A stretch of DNA of 64,000 nucleotides, from positions 1-64,000 of the forward strand of contig KV918829.1 in the NCBI GenBank assembly GCA_002049455.2, in the 5' to 3' direction. This document shows positions 9,101-19,372 of the stretch, piece after piece. Within the stretch, counting starts at the first letter, position 1. The number at the start of each line of letters is the position of its first letter. The stretch comes from Porphyra umbilicalis. Lineage: Eukaryota > Rhodophyta > Bangiophyceae > Bangiales > Bangiaceae. The translations under genes were made by a program, and so were the position numbers. The notes under the pieces are model-generated. The model saw only the letters and a program-made list of their open reading frames with translations, searched no databases and was not told the origin of the DNA.

Positions 9101-11520
9101 CCCCCAAGGACATGGACCTGGTCAAGTTGCGGGACGGCTGGCGGCCGACCCCCCTGGGGGAGGACTACGTGGCTGGCGTCGACAGCCCGGACCGCGCGGA
9201 GTACGAGATCGTGACAATGCTCGAGCAGTATGCCAACAGGCAAAGCGGCGACAGGGACACCAAGGCCCCTCGCGTGGGCATCTGTGCGATTGGCGGCAGC
9301 GGCAAGTCGACGGCCTGTGCGGGGGTGGCGGCGAGCGAGCGGGTGCGGGACCTGTTCCCGCGACGCACAGTGTGGGTGCAGCTCAACGCCTCCTCGTCGA
9401 TGCAGACCGTCGCGGACGCGGCGTTGGCGCTTGCCGTCCGCTATTGCGGAGACGCTACCGCCCAGAACTTGATGCGGCAACAGAAGCGCGACGACTTTGT
9501 GGAGGTGGCTGCACGGCAATTGCGTGATGTCGACCGGGCGGTTGCGGCCGAGTTGCTCGTGGTGATTGACGACGTGCTCGACAGCCAGCAGGACCTTCTG
9601 CGGTGGCTGCTACATGTCGTGCCGCAGGCGGCCCCTTTGCTGTTCACCACTCGGGCCGAGGCGGTCGTGGACGCGGTGGCTGGGGCGAAGCTGGTCACCA
9701 TCGAATCTCTGCCGGACGCCGATGCCCGAATGTTGATTGCAGCGGCGATCGGCAAGAGGTCGGTCATAGGTCTGCCCGTCTTCTCGGACAAAGAAGAGCT
9801 TGAGTTGGTGCAGCCGGTTCTCGAGAAGACGGAGTGTCATGCATTGTCGCTGAGCATCGTCGCGGCTCTCATCGCGCACCGCAGCAGAAAGTGGCAGCAG
9901 GTGGTTGTGGCGTTGAAGAAGCAGTGGATGGACGTGTCCTTTGCGCGCCCTCGGTGCGAGCTGGATCCGCAGCTGTCAGTGCGAGGAACGCTGGACGCGA
10001 GCTTGACTTTGCTCCCCGACGACGCGTGCCGCGCGGCGTTTGAGGCCATTGGCGTCCTGCCGGCCAACGAGCTCGTCGGTATAGATGTGTTGCAGCGGCT
10101 GTGGCGGACACTTCTCGGTACGGGTGGCGGCATCTTCGAGGGTGTGGCCTCCTGTCCCCCGAAGACCGTCGCAGCATGCGACGGGTTGGTGCATCTCACT
10201 GTGGAGCTGCTAGTCGACGCCCTCGCGCGAACGGGTCTCCTCCACCAAGAAGTCGCCAACGGGGATTTAACGGGCGTGGTCGTGCACCCTGTCATCTGCG
10301 GCTACGCACGCAGCCTGCTCGGCGACGAGTACTGTGCCACCCACCGGCGGCTGTTGGGCGACTACGTGGGCGGGTCTCCCACTGTCGGCGAGGATATGCA
10401 CGGGTGGAGGACGTACAAGTTTTGGGGGACACCCGACGACGGGTAATGGTACAACAATGTGGCACGTCACGCGGCCGCGTGCAGTAACCTCTGTGCGCTA
10501 GTGTCATTGACGTCCGACGAGTGGCGTAGTGCTCGCGTGCGGAAAGGGTCGCCTCTAGCCTACCAGGCCGACATCAAGCGGGTGATTGTTGCGCTGCGGG
10601 CGGTGGTGCACGGCAATGGGCGCGACGCCAACGTCACCCCGGTGCTCCTGGGCATCTTGCACCGAGGGCTGGCTCAGGCCTACTTGGACCGCGTTGATGG
10701 CAGCCGTGCGGACAACGCAGAGAAAGCCATCGCCCTGTTGCTAGAGGCACGAAAGCTCGTCCCGCGTGCCCAGGCGGCACAACATTGGGCGGGGATCCAG
10801 AACAAGTTGGGCCTCGCTTACACCGACCGTGTGGGCGGGGACCGTGCCGCCAACGTCGAGAAGGCGGTGGCCTGTTATCGCCTCGCGCTGGAGGTGCGCA
10901 CGCGCGAGGCGGCGCCGCTGGACTGGGCGGCGACCCAAAACAACTTGGGCCTCGCGTACATCGACCGCGTGGGCGGGGATAGTGCCGCCAACCTCGAGGC
11001 GGCGGTGGCGTGCTACCACCTCGCGCTGGAGGTGTACACGCGGGTGGCGGCGCCGCTGGAATGGGCGACGACCCAAAACAACTTGGGCCTCGCGTACACG
11101 GACCGCGTGGGCGGGGACCGCGCCGCCAACCTCGAGGCGGCGGTGGCGTGCTACCACCTCGCGCTGGAGGTGTGCACGCGCGAGGCGGCGCCGCTGGACT
11201 GGGCCGCAACCCAACACAACTTGGGCCTCGCGTACACAGATCGCGTGGGCGGGGACCGCGCCGCCAACCTCGAGGCGGCGGTGGCGTGCTACCGCCTCGC
11301 GCTGGAGGTGCGCACGCGGGAGGCGGCGCCTCAAGGTTGGGCCGACACGACGTGGCATCTGTTTTTTGTCTTGCAGGAAAGCGAGCTGTGGGTGGAGGCG
11401 TTGGCGGCGGCGCGCTCCGTACATGCGTTTGGCAGCGAGTGGGCGTCTTGGAACGAGGAGCAGGTATATCTCGCTTCTCGAATAGTATCGTTGGAGGGCA
11501 AGGTAGGAGTGAGTTCGTAA
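6149..11520 (+). CDS. STAND/NLR-like NTPase with TPR-type repeats (NB-ARC + TPR), transposon-interrupted
   Basis: Likely signal-transducing or immune-type ATPase switch. Proposed exons are 6149-6795, 8139-8526, 8584-10442 and 10485-11520 (about 1,309 residues). The start is an ATG with G at +4 giving MGGSFAACFGCG, a possible acylated N-terminus. A Ser/Gly/Thr-rich linker follows, then a helical region and the NTPase: Walker A GICAIGGSGKST (9277-9312), Walker B LLVVIDDVLD (9553-9582), sensor FTTR (9643-9654), and an MHD-like VVHPVI (10279-10296). Four 46-residue repeats (WAATQNNLGLAY type) follow, close to repeats of cyanobacterial CHAT/TPR proteins. The joins at 8527-8583 (57 nt) and 10443-10484 (42 nt) are my inference: each is GT...AG, frame-neutral and removes the only stop between conserved parts. 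They are unusually short, so real stops remain possible. A TIR transposon occupies 6796-8135. Confidence 0.7.
6796..8135. mobile_element. TIR DNA transposon, 1,340 bp, 3-bp TSD (Harbinger-like or unknown)
   Basis: The left end begins CCCTACAGGAACAG and the right end is its inverse, CTGTTCCCGTAGGG; similarity extends about 35 bp. The flanking triplets are CCG at 6793-6795 and CCG at 8136-8138, a 3-bp target duplication as made by PIF/Harbinger elements, although that group prefers TWA. Subterminal blocks built from AAACCGCGATAAAACCGC occur at both ends, and a perfect 22-bp palindrome lies at 8091-8112. The interior is partly AT-rich (about 6,990-7,070) and partly G-run DNA. One ORF (7129-7764) is Lys/Ala-rich with a lone CxxC; I see no transposase, so the element is probably non-autonomous. 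It interrupts the NLR-like gene. Confidence 0.8.
10786..11337 (+). repeat. 138-bp tandem repeat encoding TPR-type units
   Basis: Four units start at 10786, 10924, 11062 and 11200, each exactly 138 bp (46 residues, WAxTQNNLGLAYxDRVGGDxAANLEAAVACYxLALEVxTRxAAP). The units are nearly identical in DNA as well as protein, so the array was expanded or homogenised recently. Variation in this array would change the ligand-sensing part of the protein in whole-repeat steps. Confidence 0.95.
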
Positions 11521-14500
11521 TGTACGGGGGCAGCACACCTCTCTAAATAGTGCTGTAGAACGAGAATTGGTGCTTACCGGGAGGTTGCCCAATGACTGAC
11601 CGGGTGCCTAAAGACTGATCCGGCTGTAAGCAGTCGATTGCAGCTCCCTGAGCCACCTTCCTGCCTGCTTCTGACCTAGTCAACGGCAAGAAGGGGCAGA
11701 AATCTAGAGTCTGCGCCGTCCAGACGACTGAGTAAAACAGACCTGGCATCTAGGGCTGAGCATAGGCCAAGCAGGGGCATATTCCAGTCCTGTGTGAAGG
11801 TATGAGATGATTGGCCTGAAGGACCAAGAAACTACACGTCCTTCACTCTGCATCATCGGGGGGCAATCCCACCAGGAGAGCGGCAACTGGTGTCGATATC
11901 GAGTCCCTGGAGCCAGGTGAATTGTGCCTTTGTCAAGGGGAGATCTTCTTTGACAGTGGAGGGTGTCTGCGCACCCTCAGTGGCCCCCAAAAAACAGGGA
12001 GACACCATCTTTTTGTCGATGGGCGGTGGAGGGGGGGGGGGAGGCGGGCGGTGTGGGGCCGGTAGACGGACTACTGAAAATAAAGCATCCACTCAAGATA
12101 CCGTTTACAAGCGCAGCGAGCCGTCTGCCACTTTGTGGTTGTTTTTTTGGTAGCAGGAAGGTCACCACGCGCTACGATGGGCGCAACCCTGCAGGCTGTA
12201 TGGCCTCAAGCAGTCGAATGAGGTTGGGGAGGAGGCGCAAAGATGATGATCCGCACAAGAAAATGTGCCCTGACGGGGTCAGAAACGGGTGCTTACAGAT
12301 CAGGTGTTGGGCACCGATCCGCCCGATTTTGGGCATATATGGGAGACACAATGCCGCAATAAAAGAAAAAAACAGAGAGGCCAGGCAACGCTTTTCTTAA
12401 CAGAACATATTCTGCTACGTCATCAGCGTAATAAAAATACATCTTTTCCGCTACGGCTCGCCCACGCTCTATTTCTCTGTGTTTGTTTGTTCATAAAAAG
12501 TCAGATGATAGGCAACCTCCCAGTACATCTCTATTGGTGGATGGCAGGGCGTGGTGCTCATCCACGTTCGGGTTGGCATCCAGTCCCCAGTTGAAGTTTG
12601 CAGCGGCGCCTCCACGACAACGACACGACCGCACGGACCGCAAAACACACACGCTCTGAGGGCTCGCATACACCCCTTTCGCCAAAAAAAAACAGAAGTC
12701 GGAGACCACACTGTGCTCGACTGGTACCAGAATCTGGGGAGACGAGGAGATGCGGCAGGGCGTCTCGACCTCTTACGCCGCCCGGCGGGAGATGCCGGCG
12801 GCCGCCGCCCCACGCCGCATCGTCGGCACGGAAATGAGTCTGCATGGCAGCTGCGGCGAACCGCGCGACAGTCGGAGCGGCGCGGCGTGGACGCTGCTCG
12901 GCCGCGTCGCACGCGGTGCGGCGCGGCGCGGGGCTGCGGGGTGGCCGGCCCCCCCACCGTGCGGGGGGTGCCGCCGGGGCATGCCACCGCCGCACGCGGC
13001 GGCACCGCCCAAAGCCGCGGGCGGGGCGTCCACGCATGGATGCAGCATGTGGGCGCGCCGTGTGGTCACGGCCGCTCGGAGTGCCGGTCGGGGGGTGCGC
13101 GGGGCGTGCCTCGCGCCACGGGGCTCACAGACGGCATGGGCGCGTGGCGGCCGGCCACGCCGATGCGGCGTCGGCCCTGGCGGCGAGCACACCCAGTGGC
13201 CACGGTGCGGCACGTGAGCGGTGCAACACCTCCGTCTGCGGGCGGCCGGCAGCACCGCATGGCGGCGTGCCGCGCGGCGGCCGCACGCGCCGGCCACGAC
13301 CGCACCGACGCGCCCGCCCAATGTGGCCACACCGCGCCGGCGCCGCGCCCGAAACACAAATATCAATCAGTGGCACGGTGCCGGGCATGGCGGCCCCTAC
13401 CCATCCCACCCTCCTCGGTGAGTGTGGACACGTTCGCAGCGGCGGCTGATGTGGGGTTGACGCTGGATGCGCAAGCGCCAGATGCCAGCGCCACTGGTGC
13501 CGAGACGTCGCGCTGTCTGAGGCGGCCATGGTGGCCACCGTGTCGTCGTTTGGCCGCCTGCCGACCCTGACTGACCTCGCGGTGCAGCTGCCCGGTGCCC
13601 TAGTCTAGCTGCCGTTGGTCTGGCCGAGTGGCCGATGGGCTGCCTCACCCACCTGCTCGTGCGTGGAGTGGGCGCGCCGAAGTGCCCGACCTCCTCGAAG
13701 CTGTTTGGCAGCTGGCCGTCTCTAGGTGACAGCCGCTACACCCTGCCCTGTCCGTACTTGTCGGAGACACCGGTGTCCGAGGCGCCGGCGACAGCTCCTC
13801 TCGCCGCCTTGTCGGTGCAGTTGCCGCCTTTCCGCGCCCTGTCCGGCGGGCAGCGCAGCTACCAGCAGATGAAGGCGCGGGTGCAGGGGATGAAGAAGTG
13901 GATGTCCGGCCCGGTGTCCCACCTGGTCCTGTCATAGCCCGATTGGGTTTCACTAGACGCACGTGTGGTTCTTTGGGTCGTTTCGCTCCATGGACAGAAT
14001 GGACGGGACCCCGTGGAGTTTCTTCGTGTCGGCGCGACAGCAACAACGGCCTTTGCTCTGCAAAAAACAAAGTGCGCAACTCCACCGACGTAGCCGCCAC
14101 ACGACAGCGGCGTCCGCCCGCCCGCACCTCTCTCCCCGCCCATGCGCGGGCTCCCCCCACCGACTCTGGCCTCCCCCTCCCCCTCCCGTCCCCTCCCAAT
14201 CTGCCGCCAGAGCGCCTCCATGGCATGCCCTGCGTCGTCCGCGTCCCCCTGCCGCCGCGCCGTCCACCGCCGCCCCCTCGAGGCGGCACCCTGCAAGCGC
14301 CGCCGGATCCACCCCGTCGCGCCGCGGGGCACGCTCACGGCGGTCCCACCCCCCCGGCACCAGACCGGGCGGCGCCGTCGGCCGTCGCATCGGCGGCCGA
14401 GCCACGGACCGGGCGGTCACCCTTCAACAGCGCGCGGCAGAGTGCCGTCCCTCCACTGGCGCGCCGCGTGGGGGACACGCGGGAGGGGTCACACACACGC

Positions 14501-14957
14501 GGCCGCGCGCGCCGCGCGTCCACGCTGGCGCGCGTGCACCCCCGATCCCAACCCCTGTTGATCCACAGCCCCCCCACTCCCGCCCGCGGAAGCAGTTTGG
14601 CAGTCAGGAGCGACACTGCGAATGTCCCCCGCGCTGCCAATGGTGGTCGCGCGGCGCGCGTCCCCAACCGTGCCCCTTCCAGCGCGCCCCCCCGCCCCCC
14701 CGCCCCGACGTTGCCCGGTCGTCGCCCCCCCCCCCCCCCCCCCCCACCCCTCCGGTGGCCACGCAATGCCCCCTTGCCCTCTGGCGTTTGTTCCACGCCT
14801 GGTTTTGGGCGGCGGCCCCTTTTGCCCGTTCGCCCGCCCCCACGGCGGCGGGTGCCGACCCGCCCGCGCATCGCCGCGGGCGTACGGGCCGACGCGGCGG
14901 GTGGCGACATCCCCCCCCCCCCCCCCCCCCCCCCCCCCCACCCCCCTCTGGGCCACC
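11521..14957. other. intergenic, no supported gene
   Basis: The part to about 12,480 has lower GC and carries no long plausible ORF. From about 12,550 to 14,900 the DNA is very GC-rich with open frames on both strands (for example 339 residues on plus at 12551-13570). Their Arg/Pro/Ala-rich composition and mutual overlap mark them as shadows. Long C runs at about 14,728-14,746 and 14,909-14,940 precede the NAXD start. Confidence 0.5.
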
Positions 14958-16033
14958 ATGGCCGGCCGCCCGACGTCGCCCGCCCCCCCCCTGACGGCGT
15001 CCTCCCCCCGCGGGGCCATCCTCGACCACTTTCGGTCGCGGGTCGTCCCCCCCCTCGCCGCCTCTGCGCACAAGGGCAGCCACGGGCGCCTGGCGGTGCT
15101 TGGCGGCTGCGCCTCCTACGCGGGCGCGCCCGCGCTGGCGGGCCTCGCGGCGCTGCGCTTTGGCGTCGACCTCGTCACGGTCGTGACGCCGTCGGCGTCT
15201 GCCGCGCCGTCCATCCAATCCTTTTCCCCCGAGCTCATGGTGCAGCACGCGCCGTCGGCGGGGGCGGTGCTCGACCTCCTCCCCCGCATGCACGGGCTGC
15301 TCGTCGGGCCCGGGTTGGGGCGCTCCGAGGAGGGCCTCGACTTGGCGGCGGCGGTCTTGACCGACGTCTTCAAGGGCGGGCCCGCCGCGCGGGGGGGGCA
15401 CCGGGGGGACATCCCGGTCGTCCTCGATGCGGACGCGCTGTACCTCCTCGCCGCCCGGTCGGGGGTGTGGGAAGCCGCCCGCGCGTACCGCGGGCGGCTG
15501 CTGCTGACGCCCAACGCGGCCGAGGCGACGCGCCTCGGGGCGGCGGCGGCCAAACTCGGGCTCTGCGCGCCGGGCGCGGGGGGGCCAGAGCTGGCGGCGC
15601 TCCTCGGACCGCGGGGGGTGCTCGTTGCCAAGGGCGCCGCCGACGTCCTCAGCTGGCGCGCCCCCGCGGGGGGGTGGGGGGGAAGAGCCCCGACGGGGGG
15701 GGCAGCGGCGGCGGCGGCAACGGCTCCCCCGCGCCCGGCAGCCAGTGGCGGGTGGAGGGGGGTGGGAGCCCCCGGCGAGCCGGCGGGCAGGGCGACGTGC
15801 TCGCCGGCTGCCTCGCCGCGGCGGCGGTGTGGGAGGGCCTCGCCGCGCCCCCCGTGGGCGGCGCCGACGGCGGGGCGGGGCCGCCGCCGGCGCCTCCTGC
15901 CGCCGCCTTTGCCGCGTGCGTCGTGGCGCGCCACGCGCAGGCGGCGGCGTTTGCCAAGCGCAAGCGCGCCATGGGCGCCACGGACGTGTTGGCCGAGGTC
16001 GGCGCGGCGTTTGAGGAGCTGTTTCCGTGCTGA
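14958..16033 (+). CDS. NAXD: ADP/ATP-dependent NAD(P)H-hydrate dehydratase
   Basis: This enzyme repairs hydrated NADH and NADPH by nucleotide-driven dehydration, usually together with the NAXE epimerase. The ATG at 14958 has a strong context (GCCACCATGG). Family motifs appear in order: HKGSHGRLAVLGG...YAGAPALAG at the N-terminus, GPGLGR, VLDADALYLLA, LTPNAAEATRLGA, VLVAKGAADVL and the signature GGQGDVLAGCLAA. The first part, to about 15,670, reads in one frame and the GGQGDVLAG part, ending at the TGA at 16031-16033, in another. The switch lies in a G-run/GC-rich stretch between about 15,665 and 15,745. A small intron or a homopolymer length error would both explain it; the conserved flanks argue that the gene is functional. 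No transit peptide is obvious. Confidence 0.9.
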
Positions 16034-16758
16034 CGGCGCTGGGGGGGGGGGGGGGGGGGGGGGGGGCGCGCACGCCCCGCCGTTTGCCCGCGCGGGGCTG
16101 TGCGCGAGGGTGGGGCACGTCCTTGGTTTTTTCTTTTTCTTTTTCTGACCGCTTGCGTCGGGCGCGGGTGGCGCGGGCGGGGGGCCCCACGCGTGCCTCT
16201 CGGCGGGCGCCCCGTGCGGGGCGGGGCGGACGGCCTCCCCCGTCGTCCTTGCGGCGTGGCACCACGTGCCCACGAGATTGTTTGTTCCTTTGCGTGTCGA
16301 CCACTTTGTTGCTTGGTGCTTTCGCCGCGGGCCCGCGGGGGGGGCACGGCCGCACGCGCGGCAACACGAGTCGGGCGCGGCGACGCTGCGATGGGCAGCG
16401 TCGCGCAAGCACGCGGACCCCCTGCTCACCGCACGGAGGCTGCATCCAGAGCGCGGCAGGCCCAGTGCGCTCGCCCACCAACTCCCATTCCGTCGCACCA
16501 CCGCCCGAGATGGTGGCGCGGCGACCACGTCGGGCGCGTCGTGGCGTACACGCCGCCTCGAGGGGGTAGGCCGCCGCACCGCCACCCCGCGCATGCGGTC
16601 CGTCATAACATGCACACACACCGCCAGAGCAGGCAGGTGCCCGTCCGGGGTGCCGAGCGGCGCGCCACAGACAGGGGGCCTCCCCCGCCGACGGGCGCGG
16701 GGTCAAGGCGTCGCGTGGCGAGCGCAGCGTTTCAGCCAGTCTCGGCCGCCGCGCCGCC
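16034..16758. other. intergenic with long G-run
   Basis: A G homopolymer of more than 20 bases lies at about 16,041-16,064, just after the NAXD stop. The rest is GC-rich with a T-rich patch at about 16,125-16,146. This is convergent spacer between NAXD and the next gene on the minus strand; I see no gene. Confidence 0.6.
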
Positions 16759-18600
16759 TCAGCCTGCCCCACCAGACGACGCCGGCGCGCCGTCCCCACC
16801 GTCGTCACGGCCCGCGCCTGCCGTGGCGCCCACGCCGCCGTTGCGGCTGGCCCCACCGCCGCTGCGGCCGTCCCCTTGCGCCACCGCCGCCGGCACGGAC
16901 GGGTCCACCGGCGACGGGGCGATGGCGGTCGCCCCCTCCCGCGGGCCGTCGCCCCCCCCCAGAGCCCGCGCCGCCTGCCGCCGCGCGCGGCGCACCTCGT
17001 TGCTCTGCGCCGCCGACAGGCGGTTTCGTAAAATGCGGCGGAGGCGCCGCTCATCGTGGATCGAATCGAGGTCCACGGGGCGGCGGCGGCGGCGGCGGCG
17101 GGTTGCGGTCGTGCCTCCGTCATGGGCGGCAGCGGCCGCGTCGCCGCCGTCATCGTCGCCACCTGCGGCGCTGGCGGGTGCGTGGCCGCTGCCCCCATGG
17201 TCGCCGTCCATGACACTAGAGGCGATGGGCGGCAGAGGCGCGCACAGCGCCAGTGGCGCGCGCGCGCCCCCATCCCCCCCCCCAGGCGGGCGCCACGCGG
17301 TGGCGGCGGCCGGCGACGCTGCCACCGCCGCCGCTGCCGCACGCAAGACGGCCACGCGGGACGCGCCGACGGTCAGCCGCGCGGGCACAATCGGGGTGGC
17401 GGAGAGGGCCATCTGCTGTAGCCGCGCAACGAGGCACATACTCGTCGGCTGGGAGGAAAAAACCGACGAGATGACAACGGTACGATCGTCGGTGGTGGGG
17501 GCAGCCGCCGCCGCCGCGGCAGCTTCGGCAGGGGTGGTGGGGCCCTGAAGGGTGGGAACGGGGGCAGTGGCGGCAGCGGACACGCCGATGGGCGACGTCG
17601 CCATCGCGGCGTCGGCCGCCGGCGAAGAGGAGAAAATGACGGCCGCCGCCGCATCCATCGACGCAGACGTGTCATCGTCGTCCGGTTCCGAGACGGCGGC
17701 GTAGGCAACGGCAGCCAGGGCAGCGTCGACCGCCACGTCGTCGGCATCAAACAACAAGACGCCCTCCGCGGCGTCGGCGTTGATGCCGTCAAGCATTGAA
17801 CCAGCCGCAAGGTCCACATACGGCTGCGGGGCGGCGCTCGTGGCCTTGTCCCCCTCTGCCGCTGCCGCCACGGGCGGCTCCAATACCGACGCCGCCCCAA
17901 ACGCGCCCAAGCTCTCCATACAAAAACGAAAGGCCACAAACGGGGGGAGCCCCTGCGGCAGGTCGTGCAGGTTGGACCACGGCGACGTGCGCGCGAGGAT
18001 GGCTGACGTCCGCAGCAGGAGCGTCGGGGTGCCTCCCGGCGCGTCGGGCCGCCGTGTGACGGATGAAAACCAGCTCATCTCGTTGGGCCCCGTGCGCGCA
18101 AAGCGCTCCGCCTCGACGACCCGCCCGTCAGTGGAGGCGGACCAGAGCAGGTACTCCATCGTCGACGTGTCAAACGCAAAGAGGGAGATGGAGAGGAACG
18201 GCAAGTCAGGGTTGAGGGAGCGCCGCACCCGGTCAACCACCACATCGTCGCAGATGGTGACGCCAAAGACGACGGGCCCCGACGCGCGCAGCGGAATGTG
18301 GAGGGACGACGTGAGCATCATGGTCCGCTCCCCGTGCGTGGCCACCTCTGCGTGCGAATAGTCCATGGCGAACGAAGCCGCCAAGTCGGCGGGCGCAAAG
18401 GGCGGCACGGGGGGCCGCGCGGCCGCCTGCGCCACGGTCAAGAGCGGGGAGAAGGGAGCGAGCCACTCGGCCGCGTCGGGGCAGCGGAGGAGGAGGGCAT
18501 GCTCGGGGAGGCCTGCCAAGGTGGCAGGCGCGATGGGTGTCGGACGCACAGAGGAGAGGAGGCGGTCAAAGGGCGACGCCTCGGGGGGGCTGGCGTCCAT
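16759..18600 (-). CDS. low-complexity protein with bZIP-like basic region, possible transcription factor
   Basis: The ATG at 18600 (GTCGCCATGG context) gives MDASPPEASPFDRLL and 613 residues; the frame stays open upstream to 18741. The N-terminal half (roughly residues 1-250) is globular, including MDYSHAEVATHGERTMMLTSSLHIPL and SLFAFDTSTMEYLLWSASTDG, and matches no family I can name. The middle is Ala/Pro/Asp-rich linker. Near residues 507-545 lies RRILRNRLSAAQSNEVRRARRQ, which matches a bZIP basic region (NRxSAxxS) except that Asn replaces the usual second Arg. The tail is Gly/Ala-rich and no leucine heptads follow. Either the zipper is degenerate, it sits in an unseen exon, or this is another DNA- or RNA-binding basic patch. 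Nuclear location is inferred. Confidence 0.65.
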   Translation of the reverse strand: MDASPPEASPFDRLLSSVRPTPIAPATLAGLPEHALLLRCPDAAEWLAPFSPLLTVAQAAARPPVPPFAPADLAASFAMDYSHAEVATHGERTMMLTSSLHIPLRASGPVVFGVTICDDVVVDRVRRSLNPDLPFLSISLFAFDTSTMEYLLWSASTDGRVVEAERFARTGPNEMSWFSSVTRRPDAPGGTPTLLLRTSAILARTSPWSNLHDLPQGLPPFVAFRFCMESLGAFGAASVLEPPVAAAAEGDKATSAAPQPYVDLAAGSMLDGINADAAEGVLLFDADDVAVDAALAAVAYAAVSEPDDDDTSASMDAAAAVIFSSSPAADAAMATSPIGVSAAATAPVPTLQGPTTPAEAAAAAAAAPTTDDRTVVISSVFSSQPTSMCLVARLQQMALSATPIVPARLTVGASRVAVLRAAAAAVAASPAAATAWRPPGGGDGGARAPLALCAPLPPIASSVMDGDHGGSGHAPASAAGGDDDGGDAAAAAHDGGTTATRRRRRRRPVDLDSIHDERRLRRILRNRLSAAQSNEVRRARRQAARALGGGDGPREGATAIAPSPVDPSVPAAVAQGDGRSGGGASRNGGVGATAGAGRDDGGDGAPASSGGAG

Positions 18601-18945
18601 GGCGACGGCGGCGCAGGGAGGCCGACGCGGCGGGGCGCATAGGGGTCGCAGGGGGGGGTGGGCAATGACAGGAACGCAGAAGAGTCGCGGCGGGGAAAGA
18701 CGCCAGGGGCCTGTGGGGGACGGAGGAAAAGGAACAAACACACGGGCAGAGTCAGGCAGGCGTGTCGCTCCAATCTCCAGACGCCGGCGTCGGGCGCGGG
18801 GACGTGGCCGCCTGTCACGGGCGCTCGCACGGTAGGTGTCAGGGCGCTTTTGACGTCCAGGGCACGCGCCACCGTGTTTGATGAACGTTGCTCCGACGCC
18901 ACCCAGATCCCGGTCAACAACCGGCCATTGGAATGTCAGACTACT

Positions 18946-19122
18946 GTATTTCTGTCTGCTAAGCTGTTAGCGAAGTGAATCCAAGTCACGACAGGATCTG
19001 GTTGACCCAGGTCAACTGTCCATTGGTCGATCCTTCTTCTCCGGCTGAGTGGATGGTCGAGACACCATTGGTGACCCCTCTTGAAGTCGACAGGACCGGC
19101 AAATTTTGGGACACCAGCAATC
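18946..19122 (-). mobile_element. MITE, 177 bp, family copy 2
   Basis: Read on the minus strand this begins ATTGCTGGTGTCCCAAAATT and aligns along its whole length with the element at 24180-24356, including the shared words TCAAGA(A/G)GGGT, CCATCCA and GGACCAATGG or GACCAATGG. Both copies are 177 bp. Its own inverted ends are more eroded than those of the other copy. It is an AT-richer island in GC-rich DNA. Confidence 0.7.
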
Positions 19123-19372
19123 CAGTATTCACATCTCCAAGTATTAGTGGCCGACACGTCTGCCTGCCGCTCTTGCAGTGCGGAACGGTTGTGGATACCC
19201 CCCCCGCGTTTCCCCCCCCTACCCGCTGTCCCGCCCCTCTGGCCCCGTTCTTTCCCCTACCATCATGACGTCGGCGGCTGCCCTCTCCCTCGGCCGACTC
19301 CCTCCTGACTGACGTGGGCGCGCCCTCCCACTTATTGCGCGGGAGCGGTACCACCTCCGCCTCTGCTCCGCG

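Noticed and set aside
8868-9527. Alternative plus-strand frame and minus-strand ORFs over the NTPase domain.
   Set aside because: The Walker and sensor motifs all lie in one frame; the others are shadows.
14604-17342. 912-residue minus-strand ORF overlapping NAXD and the bZIP-like gene.
   Set aside because: It is Arg/Pro/Ala-rich, antisense to well-supported genes, and open only because of extreme GC.
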